Source: Vibrio bivalvicida (GTDB lineage Bacteria > Pseudomonadota > Gammaproteobacteria > Enterobacterales > Vibrionaceae). From it: a DNA stretch of 64,000 nt. Each line of letters opens with the position of its first letter. The stretch's first letter is position 1. The stretch is from the NCBI RefSeq assembly GCF_001399455.2, contig NZ_LLEI02000014.1, forward strand, positions 57,210 through 121,209. Reading direction: 5' to 3'. Position numbers and translations under genes: made by a program. The notes below the pieces were generated by a model, which did not search any database, was not told where the DNA came from, and worked only from the letters and a program-made list of their open reading frames with translations. Shown here piece by piece: positions 10,347 to 18,046 of the stretch.

Positions 10347-11531
10347 TTAGTGGTGGCCTTCAGCATAATCTGAAGAGTGCTTCTGTAAGTACTTCAAGAT
10401 CAATGCTTCACTGTCTGTATCTAGGTTAACGAATGCAAGCATACCGTCAAACATACCTGGCCAAGTGTTGGCATCAAAGTGCGCTTCATCTGGCTGGGTG
10501 TGACACACAGAACAGTTTGTTTTGTAAGCTTCTGCTGATTTTTCCCAAACAGGAGTAATGTCATTTAGCATAGATTCTTTCTTAATCCATACTGTGGCTG
10601 CCACTTTTTCCCAAGGAAGGCCTGTCAGTTCATCGACTTTCTTCTCGCCAGTTGTAACAATGCTGTCATTTGTCGACGCTTCTTTAAGAAGAGAAGCAAC
10701 GGCAATGTTTTTACCAAAGTCTTCTTGGATTACGCGACCAAAGCCTTTCGCCTTGCGCCAGCCATCAATTTCGATTGAAACGAATTCACCTTTTTCTTCA
10801 AGTACTTTCACTGAAGAGGCAGGGTTTAGAAGGCCTGCTTCTTTCTGGCCTTGTGCATCGAAATAGATAGGTAGGTGGCGCACGCTTACAAGGGTTTGAC
10901 CCACATCGTAGCTTGTGTTCGAAGCCATAGACTCAAGATCACCTACGATACCGCCAATACTGTCCATTCCAGCAGGTAGGTTATGTGCAATACCCTTGTG
11001 GCAATCAACACAGCTTTGATCTTTCTCTGCAGCCTGTTTCATCTGGATACGAGCCGTTGGCGACATTTGTTCGAAGTCCATAGATTCGTAGTTGTGGCAG
11101 TTTTTACACTCTAGAGACTTATTTGCAGAGAAACGATCCCACTCGTGTTTAGCAAGCTCGATACGACGCTCTTCAAACACACCCGGTTCATCATAGTTAC
11201 CAAACACTTGGGCAAACACTTCTTTAGAAGCCTGCATCTTACGCGCGATCTTATCTGTCCAGTTATGCGGAACGTGGCAGTCTGGACACGTTGCACGAAC
11301 ACCAGAGTGGTTTTTCCAGTGCACAGTGTCTTGTAGTTCAACGTATACGTTGTCACGCATGGTATGGCAGCTAATACAAAACTCTTCAGTGTTAGTTGCT
11401 TCTAATGCGGTATTGAAGCCACCCCAAAAGATAACACCCGCGATAAAGCCGCCCATAGTCAGCACACCTAGGCTGATATGAACCGCTGGGCGCGTCATGG
11501 TACGCCACAGTTTAACGATCAATGATTTCAT
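10347..11531 (-). CDS. torC: Pentaheme c-type cytochrome TorC
   Basis: TorC is a membrane-anchored pentaheme cytochrome of the NapC/NirT family that passes electrons from menaquinol to TorA. Five CXXCH motifs are visible: residues 52-56, 82-86, 142-146, 174-178 and 340-344. The first four form the NapC-like domain; the fifth belongs to the C-terminal domain, which is also implicated in TorS signalling in E. coli. One membrane anchor spans about residues 18-38. The 394 residues match TorC. The gene lies 50 bases after torE and 24 bases before torA. Confidence 0.96.
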   Translation of the reverse strand: MKSLIVKLWRTMTRPAVHISLGVLTMGGFIAGVIFWGGFNTALEATNTEEFCISCHTMRDNVYVELQDTVHWKNHSGVRATCPDCHVPHNWTDKIARKMQASKEVFAQVFGNYDEPGVFEERRIELAKHEWDRFSANKSLECKNCHNYESMDFEQMSPTARIQMKQAAEKDQSCVDCHKGIAHNLPAGMDSIGGIVGDLESMASNTSYDVGQTLVSVRHLPIYFDAQGQKEAGLLNPASSVKVLEEKGEFVSIEIDGWRKAKGFGRVIQEDFGKNIAVASLLKEASTNDSIVTTGEKKVDELTGLPWEKVAATVWIKKESMLNDITPVWEKSAEAYKTNCSVCHTQPDEAHFDANTWPGMFDGMLAFVNLDTDSEALILKYLQKHSSDYAEGHH

Positions 11532-11581
11532 GATTTGCTCTCTTAAAATTTTTATAAAAATGTGGAATTGAGCTCAATGGC

Positions 11582-11761
11582 TTACAGGCCATGCACGCCT
11601 GGCGGTCCCATAACGAATACTTGCAGCATCCATATAAGGAATCCGTAGCCACCTACGAACGCCACACTCAAAATTGGAAAGAGAACAACCGCGATGAAGA
11701 GGAAAGACTTCCACTCCAGAGAACGTTTTTCACCGCTCTCAATTTTGTTAACATCACTCAT
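11582..11761 (-). CDS. torE: TorE, small membrane protein of the TMAO reductase operon
   Basis: This 59-residue protein starts MSDVNKIESGEKRSLEWK, contains one transmembrane helix (about residues 19-46) and ends MGPPGVHGL. That C-terminal motif is characteristic of the NapE/TorE family, which sits at the head of torECA operons in Vibrio and Shewanella. Its role is not well defined; it may help assemble or dock the respiratory complex. It is the first gene of torECA, 50 bases before torC. The start is set by the conserved N-terminus. Confidence 0.9.
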   Translation of the reverse strand: MSDVNKIESGEKRSLEWKSFLFIAVVLFPILSVAFVGGYGFLIWMLQVFVMGPPGVHGL

Positions 11762-12201
11762 ACATTTGCCTATTTTGTATCTAGTGTTATTGGTCAGCTC
11801 TTATGGTCGAGCCAATTTTTTTTACCATCTCTAAGAAGAAATGTTAGACCATACTCTTTGTAAGGTTCAATCAAATACGCCCTTTCATTCCTTGTTATTC
11901 AATACTTTTTTGAGCTCATCCCGAGATGTGTTTGATCGTGATTGTATATATAAACTTGCCACTAAATATGAATGATTATTAACAGAAACAAGCCCGTAAA
12001 ACTCAACCATTTTACGTAACAATTTGGTAGCAAGACGAAACATCTACCACTTTAGAGGCACGCCTATTACGTGGTAATTCTAGTTCAAATGTAACAAGTT
12101 TGTTTCAATTCACGACCCTTTCTTACTCTATTTCAGCTTTCAAGATGGGGTGACGAAAAGGCAATTTCGCGTACAATAATGGCGTGATTGAAGGAGAAAA
12201 T
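11762..12201. promoter_or_regulatory. Divergent regulatory region, torECA / fetB-like gene
   Basis: This 440-base gap holds the torE promoter on the minus strand and the fetB-like promoter on the plus strand. It is AT-rich in the middle and contains the candidate TorR site listed separately. No small gene was recognised. Confidence 0.5.
11967..11982 (-). promoter_or_regulatory. Candidate TorR-binding direct repeat
   Basis: On the minus strand the sequence reads TTAATA-ATCA-TTCATA, two hexamers 4 bases apart. This matches the TTCATA-N4-TTCATA pattern I recall for TorR in Shewanella at 11 of 12 fixed positions. It lies about 206-221 bases upstream of the torE start, in the orientation of the operon. 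Function is inferred from position and motif only. Confidence 0.5.
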
Positions 12202-12996
12202 ATGGACAGTGTGGTAGATATCTCTTGGCCTGTTTTAGCACTATTTTTCAGCCTACTAGCAGTTCCTCTGCTTATAAGCCATCACTATCAATTGAAGATA
12301 GGTAAAGAGGCAATTATCAGTGTGTCGCGGATGACCTTGCAATTGTTGATGGTGGGTATCTATCTTCAGTACCTTTTTCAACTAAATAGCTTGGCCATTA
12401 ACACTCTGTGGTTAGTAATAATGACTCTAATAGGTGCGAGTGCCATCATAGCAAAGGCTACGCTCCCAAAACGAACGCTGCTATTTCCTGTCACTATGGC
12501 TTTAGCAACAGCTTTATTCCCTATGCTAGCTGTCATCTCGCTCGTTGTAATTCAACCGCAACCTTTCTATAGCACTCAATACGTGATCCCTCTCGCTGGC
12601 ATGTTGCTCGGCAACTCGATGAGCGGCAATATCGTTGCTTTACAAAACTTCTTTACCGCAATAGAAGAACGAAAAAGTGAATATGAAGCAGCTATCTCAT
12701 TAGGGGCTTCACCTTCGTATGCCACTTTACCCTTTGTTCAAGATGCCATTCGTCGTTCTCTCGCTCCCACACTAGCGACGATGAGCGCCACAGGGCTGGT
12801 CACTTTACCAGGAATGATGACAGGGCAAATCCTTGGGGGCGCTAGCCCAATTGTTGCGATTAAGTACCAAATCATGATTATGGTTGCGATCTTGGTAATG
12901 ATGTCGGTCTCGGTGACACTCTCTTTGCACCTAACCATTAGAAGATGCATTAACAAAGAAGGAAGAGTATTAGTCAAAACCAAGCCTCCACATTGA
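12202..12996 (+). CDS. FetB-like ABC permease (UPF0014), without an adjacent ATPase
   Basis: An integral membrane protein of 264 residues with about seven hydrophobic segments and the UPF0014/FetB signature (PLAGMLLGNSMSGN, then EAAISLGASPSYAT, and LVTLPGMMTGQILGG). In E. coli FetB pairs with the ATPase FetA in iron export and peroxide resistance. The ATG at 12202 is preferred over the GTG at 12184 because AAGGAG (12191-12196) is well placed for it. No fetA-like gene is adjacent in this window, so the ATPase must be elsewhere or the protein works differently. Iron as substrate is an inference from the family. Confidence 0.82.
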   Translation: MDSVVDISWPVLALFFSLLAVPLLISHHYQLKIGKEAIISVSRMTLQLLMVGIYLQYLFQLNSLAINTLWLVIMTLIGASAIIAKATLPKRTLLFPVTMALATALFPMLAVISLVVIQPQPFYSTQYVIPLAGMLLGNSMSGNIVALQNFFTAIEERKSEYEAAISLGASPSYATLPFVQDAIRRSLAPTLATMSATGLVTLPGMMTGQILGGASPIVAIKYQIMIMVAILVMMSVSVTLSLHLTIRRCINKEGRVLVKTKPPH

Positions 12997-13212
12997 TCGT
13001 TTGTGCAAAGTAAAATGCCTTGGGGATCTTATCCACAGATTCTGTGGATAACCGTGGTGATACATAGGAAACAACTGGTCTATCCAGAATTCAAGAGAAT
13101 TCTCAATAAAAATTTTCTTTGCATTCATACGCATATAATTTAATTCGAGAAGTGTAATAAAGATGTCATACCAAGCTCATAGGTTTGAAGCTAGTTAACC
13201 AAGGAGTGCGTT
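12997..13212. promoter_or_regulatory. Intergenic region with paired DnaA boxes and putative promoter
   Basis: The region carries the inverted DnaA-box pair at 13029-13051 and a second inverted repeat (AGAATTC / GAATTCT, 13087-13104). A TATAAT -10-like hexamer lies at 13134-13139, and a good ribosome site (AAGGAG, 13201-13206) serves the 46-codon gene at 13213. No clear -35 element is seen at ideal spacing. Confidence 0.45.
13029..13051. promoter_or_regulatory. Two perfect DnaA boxes in inverted orientation
   Basis: TTATCCACA (13029-13037) is followed by its exact complement TGTGGATAA (13043-13051). The match extends to 11-base arms around a single central base. Both fit the strong R1-type DnaA box. 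In E. coli, closely spaced DnaA boxes occur at oriC, datA, DARS and DnaA-regulated promoters. Here the pair lies 32 bases after the fetB-like gene and about 160 bases before a small gene. DnaA binding is inferred. Confidence 0.6.
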
Positions 13213-13353
13213 ATGTTGACCCCAATTGACACCTATGATGTAGAAGTTCAAGAAATTGAACTTACCAACATCCGAGACTGGCTGATTGCTCTGCCGAAAG
13301 AGATGGCTCCAAGAGAAGAGATTCCGGAATCAGAATTTGGCTGCTGGCATTAA
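13213..13353 (+). CDS. Small protein of unknown function, 46 residues
   Basis: The frame starts at ATG 13213 six bases after a clean AAGGAG ribosome site and ends with TAA at 13353. It encodes MLTPIDTYDVEVQEIELT... and ends SEFGCWH. The product is acidic (many D/E), soluble and has no signal peptide or membrane segment; a helical centre (NIRDWLIALPKEM) is likely. I do not recognise a family. Support comes from the ribosome site, a -10-like hexamer about 75 bases upstream and a hairpin directly after the stop. The DnaA-box pair upstream could regulate it. Confidence 0.6.
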   Translation: MLTPIDTYDVEVQEIELTNIRDWLIALPKEMAPREEIPESEFGCWH

Positions 13354-13380
13354 AAAGGCTCACATCATGTGAGCCTTCAA
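13352..13380 (-). terminator. Terminator of focA
   Basis: The arms AAGGCTCACAT and ATGTGAGCCTT surround one central base. The minus strand then runs into TTTTTAATG. It lies between the stop of the 46-codon gene and the stop of focA. The plus-strand tail is A-rich, so it suits focA better. Confidence 0.75.
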
Positions 13381-13395
13381 AAAACATCAAGTACG

Positions 13396-14265
13396 CTAGT
13401 CACGTAGATAGATTAACCAGTACCACATGCCAACGAAGACTCCACCACCGATAATATTACCAAGTGTCACAGGAATGAGGTTGTTGGTGATGAAATCGAT
13501 CATGTTCAAATCGGCGTAGTCTGCAATATTCGCCCCTGTCATCTGCCAAAACTCTGCGGGTGCAAAATTCTTGATCCCGATAGCCATTGGAACTTGAAAC
13601 ATGTTGGCGATACAGTGCTCAAACCCCGCAGAGACAAACATAGCGACTGGCAATATCAGCACAGCAATTTTGTCCGTCAGTGTACGACCGCTGAATGTCA
13701 TCCAAACAGCAATACATACCAAAACATTACACATCACCCCTAGTGATACTGCGGACAGAAAAGTGTGATGTAACTTATGCTGTGAAATTGCCATAGCGTT
13801 AAGGCCCACTTGACCATGGTCGAACATGTACTGCTTTGTTAGTAGCATGCACACCACCAAAAGCAAGGCACCTACAAGGTTGCCACCGTAAACGACCGCC
13901 CAATTTTTAAACAGCATTTTCCAAGTTATTTTGCCACTGGCTCGTGCAACCAGAGTCAAGACTGAACTGGTGAATAGTTCACCGCCAGTCACTACGACTA
14001 AGATAAGACCTAGACTAAACGCGAACCCACCTAGAAGGCGAGTGATGCCCCAAGGTAGCTCACCGGCGCCGGTAGTAACAATGGTATAAAAGACGAAAGC
14101 GATACCAATATGTATTCCGGCAGATATCGCCAACAGAAAAGATTTAACGGGATCTTTCGTCGCTTTGCCAACGCCAATTTCTGCAGCGCGCTCAGCCATT
14201 TGTGGGGGTAGGAGAGAATCAAACTGGTGGTTTAAGTTCATCATGAGTGAAACATTTTGCAACAT
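13396..14265 (-). CDS. focA: Formate/nitrite transporter, FocA type
   Basis: A pentameric formate channel of the inner membrane, 289 residues with six hydrophobic spans. Family signatures are LLGGFAFSLGLILVVVTGGELFTSS (near residues 77-101), NWAVVYGGNLVGA (near 125) and CNVLVCIAVWM (near 185). The conserved FEHCIANM segment near residue 220 is also present, and the protein is closer to FocA than to NirC. In enterobacteria focA precedes pflB; here pflB is not adjacent, and the gene is single with its own terminator. A role in formate movement during anaerobic growth is likely. NirC-like nitrite transport is the alternative. Confidence 0.88.
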   Translation of the reverse strand: MLQNVSLMMNLNHQFDSLLPPQMAERAAEIGVGKATKDPVKSFLLAISAGIHIGIAFVFYTIVTTGAGELPWGITRLLGGFAFSLGLILVVVTGGELFTSSVLTLVARASGKITWKMLFKNWAVVYGGNLVGALLLVVCMLLTKQYMFDHGQVGLNAMAISQHKLHHTFLSAVSLGVMCNVLVCIAVWMTFSGRTLTDKIAVLILPVAMFVSAGFEHCIANMFQVPMAIGIKNFAPAEFWQMTGANIADYADLNMIDFITNNLIPVTLGNIIGGGVFVGMWYWLIYLRD

Positions 14266-14742
14266 GTGGATTGATGGAGGCGGATAATCACTCGATTTTT
14301 ATTCAAATTCAAGCGTTAATTAGCCACACAAGACAAAATGTTATTTCTCTACAGAAAACACTTAGTATATGTTGACAATATAGAGCTAAAAATAACTAAA
14401 TTAGCCATTACCATTTCACATGTATACCATAATAATCAATCACTTAACTAAAGGGCAATGATCATATTTTTGTTCTGACACTACTTTAGTCTTATTTTTC
14501 ATAACAACAGCCATTTTTATTCACTATTTTCATTACAAGAAGAACAACGTGCTACTGACCAACAAAAGCGTCTGACAATCTTTGATTCTGATCTAGTGAC
14601 AGGGCGATTGAACAACTACTAACCAATCCCTGCAATTCCTTAAGTGAAAGTAAGGGGTAGCTAACACTTCTCAACTCGTAACATTGCCGATTTATAACTT
14701 CATGATTAAGTTGAAAACAGTACTTTCTAAAAGGATTCGATT
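14266..14742. other. 477-base AT-rich intergenic region
   Basis: This lies between divergent focA and the gene at 14743, so it contains both promoters. It is AT-rich with several short A/T tracts. A near-FNR sequence (TTGAT-TCTG-ATCTA, one mismatch) lies at 14582-14595, but 317 bases from focA. No gene was recognised. Confidence 0.4.
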
Positions 14743-14976
14743 ATGAAATTTACGCCTGAACATATGTCTGAACTTAACCTTTTACTTCAGTTTGACATCA
14801 GCAGTGCCGCGACAGGTATTAAGGTTCATCATGAAGCTTCTAAAGAGATGCAGGCAGCCGTTCAGCGCCTTTATGAAAAAGGTCTATGTACGTTACCTGA
14901 TGGTGGATACCTAACTGACGAAGGCATTGAAATGGCTGAACACGCTGACAAAGCACTAAGAGTCCTAACTAGTTAG
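14743..14976 (+). CDS. Small conserved protein, TIGR02647-like
   Basis: A 77-residue soluble protein with an N-terminal helical part (MKFTPEHMSELNLLLQFD) and a central EASKEMQAAVQRLYEKGLCTLPDGGYLTDEGIEMAEHAD. The GL-x(5)-DGGYLT pattern resembles a small winged-helix wing and fits the TIGR02647 family of uncharacterised proteobacterial proteins, as I recall it. Function is unknown; a DNA-binding role is possible. Its last 8 bases overlap the 3' end of the convergent gene at 14969-15748. Confidence 0.7.
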   Translation: MKFTPEHMSELNLLLQFDISSAATGIKVHHEASKEMQAAVQRLYEKGLCTLPDGGYLTDEGIEMAEHADKALRVLTS

Positions 14977-15748
14977 CACGATAAGGAACAATTGGAGAGC
15001 TAATACTTTTTTTCTTCGATAAATAGCGGCTGTACTTTTCGACAATTAGGGAAATATCAATCTTTTCCAAACCATCATTAAATACATCACGCCAGTTTTG
15101 CCCGTCTGGCGTGTTTTTGAACGCTAAGTACAGCTCTTTGCTTTCAAGTAGTCGCTCATTCATTCTTACTCGATTAGCTAGCACGTCTGCTCTAGGGTCA
15201 ATACCGATCAAATACTCGAGTACATTAGAGTCTATAACAGCAGCATCCAAGCGCCCCTTAGCCACTTTGTATATGTTGCGGAGGTCATTTGCTGACGCTT
15301 CAACCTGAATTAGCCCTTCTTCCACTAGTAGGTCAAACTCGGTCGTATTTACATACCCTTGAACGACACCTATCCGATACAGAGTTAGATCATCGAGTGA
15401 ATTCCATTTAATAGGGAATTTGGTATTTTCAACCAGCCCTAGAGGCCCTTGACCAATAGAGTTAGAAAAGACAAACTCGTCGGTTTCAAAGTAATATTCG
15501 GGAAAGTAGCCAATATACTTATTGCTTTTGTTTGCCAGCGCAACAGTGCGCACCCATGGTTTGAACTCAACAATAAGCTCATATCCCATGGCAGCAAATG
15601 CTTCACGTGCAACAGCAACCGACAACCCATATCCTTCGAGTTCTTCCCCAGAATACGGCGGCCACTCAAGTGAGGTCATATAAACTCTCTGAGTCGCCCC
15701 GCATGGAATTACACTGAATATGAGTATTACTATTAACAACCACTTCAT
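14969..15748 (-). CDS. Second orphan periplasmic solute-binding protein, family 3
   Basis: Starting at the ATG at 15748 (MKWLLIVILIFSV), the 259-residue product has a good signal peptide ending near CGATQ. The binding fold follows (MTSLEWPPYSGEELEGYGLSVAVAREAF, then YFPEYYFETDEF). A GAGGTGA ribosome site supports this start over the in-frame ATG ten codons upstream. No transport genes are adjacent. The WPPY opening and the following E-x-KPW segment are shared with the orphan at 7052, so the two belong to the same broad group. The ligand is unknown. Confidence 0.8.
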   Translation of the reverse strand: MKWLLIVILIFSVIPCGATQRVYMTSLEWPPYSGEELEGYGLSVAVAREAFAAMGYELIVEFKPWVRTVALANKSNKYIGYFPEYYFETDEFVFSNSIGQGPLGLVENTKFPIKWNSLDDLTLYRIGVVQGYVNTTEFDLLVEEGLIQVEASANDLRNIYKVAKGRLDAAVIDSNVLEYLIGIDPRADVLANRVRMNERLLESKELYLAFKNTPDGQNWRDVFNDGLEKIDISLIVEKYSRYLSKKKSISSPIVPYRAN

Positions 15749-15814
15749 GCTCACCTCTGACATGTAGGTAAACAACACCTACATAGTTAATAATAGGCAC
15801 AGTGGTTTAATTAT

Positions 15815-16234
15815 CTAGGCGCGCTCAAAGCACCATTTGTATGGCTGAAGGCGATCATATAGCCAGTTGAAGCCTGTCGCGTAAAAGAAAAAGAACACCA
15901 GAAACCCAGCTTCAAGCATTAGTGCTTGGAGGTATGTTATATTTAAGAACCAAGCAACAGTTGGTAAAGTGACAAAAATAAGCCCTCCCTCAAAGCCCGC
16001 CGTATGCCAAATACGGGTTGATAATGCTCTCTCAGCCCTAGGAACACGACAAACGCGATCAAAGCCAATATTGTAAAAGTAGTTCCAGACCACCGTAAAC
16101 AAACTCAGCCCAACTCCTACCACAACTAAATCACTCGCCCCTTTGCCCGAAAACAGTGAAGCTACGGGAATAATGATGGCCAGCGCAATCAATTCAAAAA
16201 ATAGTGCGTGGAAAATACGTTCTCTAGTTTGCAT
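15815..16234 (-). CDS. PACE-family multidrug efflux protein (AceI-like)
   Basis: A 139-residue inner-membrane protein with four transmembrane helices in two tandem repeats. It has the PACE hallmark start RERIFHALFFE, with a membrane-embedded acidic residue (Glu14). WNYFYN follows at the end of helix 2, and R-x-WHTAGFEGGL marks the second repeat. Family members such as AceI export chlorhexidine, acriflavine and probably natural polyamine-like compounds using the proton gradient. The gene is divergent from a LysR regulator, as is usual for this family. Confidence 0.9.
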   Translation of the reverse strand: MQTRERIFHALFFELIALAIIIPVASLFSGKGASDLVVVGVGLSLFTVVWNYFYNIGFDRVCRVPRAERALSTRIWHTAGFEGGLIFVTLPTVAWFLNITYLQALMLEAGFLVFFFFYATGFNWLYDRLQPYKWCFERA

Positions 16235-16323
16235 GTTAATTTCTCTCTTTAGTCACAAACGATGAGCTTATTTTCATCTATAATAACGATATTAAAAAGT
16301 TAGATACCATCAGTAAAAGCGAT

Positions 16324-17214
16324 ATGTTTAGTATTGAGCAACTAGAGGCCTTTGTGGCTACCGTTAAGGCAGGTTCATTTTCAGCAGCGGCTCGTCAATT
16401 GAATAAAGTCCAATCGGCCATCAGTCAGCATATTATGAACCTTGAACTTGATTGCGGTGTTGATCTGTTTGATCGTGCTGGTCGCTACCCTACATTAACC
16501 GAAGCAGGTAAACGCCTTCTTCCACATGCGAATGCCACCTTAAAACAGCATAAAAGGTTGGTCGAGTGCTCAGCATCATTGTTTAAAGAAGAAGAGTCGA
16601 ATATCAGCATCGCTATTGATGAGGGCATTCCGGTCGAAAACTTTTCGCGCGCACTCGATTCCGTTTCAAGCCGCTATCCCGAGTTAAAAGTGGAAGTTCT
16701 CGTCGCTTCAAGTATCGACATTATTGAGCTAGTCGCAGATAAACGGGTCACCACTGGGCTCATTTTTTCTGAGATTGAACTTCCACCAAATGTCGATTTT
16801 GAGTCAGTGGGGCATATTGAGTTTGATCTCTATGTTGGACATACTCATCCACTTGCCAACCAACAATCCGAAAATGTCGACCAGCTATTGCTTCATCGAC
16901 AATTGTTGTTACGCTCTAAAAATGCAAAAGTTAGTGGTTTCCAGCAAGCACATAGTCCAGACCTGTGGTATGCAGACAGCTACTACGTTCTGCTGGAGTT
17001 GATCAGCAATGGCTTTGGCTGGGGCTTCTTACCTACTCATATCGCATCTGTGTATGAGCAAAGTGGGAAAATTACCAAAATTCCGGTTCGCTACGAACAA
17101 CTATGTTGGCACGCTAATGTCGATGTGATTCAACATCAAGCATACGGTTTTAAGCCGATACACCAACTTTTACGTAGTGAATTGCGTAAGTTATTATCAG
17201 GGACAGAGCAATGA
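16324..17214 (+). CDS. LysR-family transcriptional regulator
   Basis: A 296-residue regulator with an N-terminal winged helix-turn-helix (MFSIEQLEAFVATVKAGSFSAAARQLNK...QSAISQHI, residues 1-60). A periplasmic-binding-like effector domain follows (about 90-290). It lies 89 bases from, and divergent to, the PACE efflux gene and probably controls it. Its stop overlaps the ATG of the next gene by 4 bases (ATGA), so it forms a unit with the SDR gene downstream. Confidence 0.9.
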   Translation: MFSIEQLEAFVATVKAGSFSAAARQLNKVQSAISQHIMNLELDCGVDLFDRAGRYPTLTEAGKRLLPHANATLKQHKRLVECSASLFKEEESNISIAIDEGIPVENFSRALDSVSSRYPELKVEVLVASSIDIIELVADKRVTTGLIFSEIELPPNVDFESVGHIEFDLYVGHTHPLANQQSENVDQLLLHRQLLLRSKNAKVSGFQQAHSPDLWYADSYYVLLELISNGFGWGFLPTHIASVYEQSGKITKIPVRYEQLCWHANVDVIQHQAYGFKPIHQLLRSELRKLLSGTEQ

Positions 17215-18032
17215 AAACGATCTCAATCGTCGGCGGAGGTTGGCTTGGTCAGCCTCTTGGTCAATACCTTACTTCTATCGGTCATAAAGTCTATGTAAGC
17301 AAGACGACGGCCGAAGGTGTTGATGAACTGCGCAGTAAAGGAATCGACAGCTTTCTATGCGACCTAAATGGTGGTAGCGAAGCACTTACCGCTCACCTAA
17401 ATAACCATCCGAGCGAGATAGTGATTGGCTGTTTTCCACCAGGATTCCGAAAAGGTGGAGGAAAGCAATACGTTAGTCAGTGGGCTGCCCTGATTGAGTC
17501 TGCTAAGCAACAGGGGGTCTCTCGCGTTGTCATGGTGAGTTCGACAACTGTCTATCCAAACATTGCTAAAGAGATGGACGAAGAAGATGCTACCCTCGCG
17601 CTTGCGAAGGGAAGTCCAGATTTTAGCGACAATGCGACAACTATGCTGCAAGCAGAGGATGCGTTAATCAATTCAGGACTGAGTTTCGCTATTGTTCGCT
17701 GTAGCGGGCTAGTCGGTCCAAACCGTCACCCTTCAAGGTTTGCCGCCAAGCTAAAACAGGTTAGCCAACAAGCCCCCGCGAATATGATTCATCTGCAAGA
17801 TGCAATTGGCGCTGTCAGTCACATGGCTTTTTGCGCGAAATCGACCACAGTAAATGCAACGACTCCTAACACAGTCAGCAAAGCTGAGTTCTATCAGGCG
17901 GCACTAAGTAGTGTCGGTTCCGCAGAGCCATTACCCCCCATCTCCCAGCAAGCCGATAAAAGAATTATCGCAGGTAAACTGATTGAATTGGGTTACCGCT
18001 TCCACTATCAACACACCTTAGAATTGGTTTAA
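17211..18032 (+). CDS. NAD(P)-binding SDR-family protein, YeeZ-like
   Basis: A 273-residue extended-SDR-like protein. It begins with a Rossmann motif (ISIVGGGWLGQPLG, residues 4-17). It also has the beta-strand end VVMVSSTTVYP near residue 106-116 and an AIVRCSGLVGPNRHP segment near 160-175. The classical YxxxK catalytic pair is not obvious, so it may be an atypical member. It is translationally coupled to the LysR gene upstream and 14 bases from the next gene. Substrate unknown. Confidence 0.78.
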   Translation: MKTISIVGGGWLGQPLGQYLTSIGHKVYVSKTTAEGVDELRSKGIDSFLCDLNGGSEALTAHLNNHPSEIVIGCFPPGFRKGGGKQYVSQWAALIESAKQQGVSRVVMVSSTTVYPNIAKEMDEEDATLALAKGSPDFSDNATTMLQAEDALINSGLSFAIVRCSGLVGPNRHPSRFAAKLKQVSQQAPANMIHLQDAIGAVSHMAFCAKSTTVNATTPNTVSKAEFYQAALSSVGSAEPLPPISQQADKRIIAGKLIELGYRFHYQHTLELV

Positions 18033-18046
18033 CAGTCAAAGAGTCG

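Noticed and set aside
13029..13051. Inverted DnaA boxes as a replication origin
   Set aside because: No AT-rich unwinding region, no further box array and no dnaA, gidA or parAB genes nearby. The pair is kept as a possible DnaA-binding site only.
14582..14595. FNR-like sequence TTGAT-TCTG-ATCTA
   Set aside because: One mismatch to consensus, but it lies 317 bases from focA and 148 from the other gene, too far for a typical FNR site; chance is likely in AT-rich DNA.
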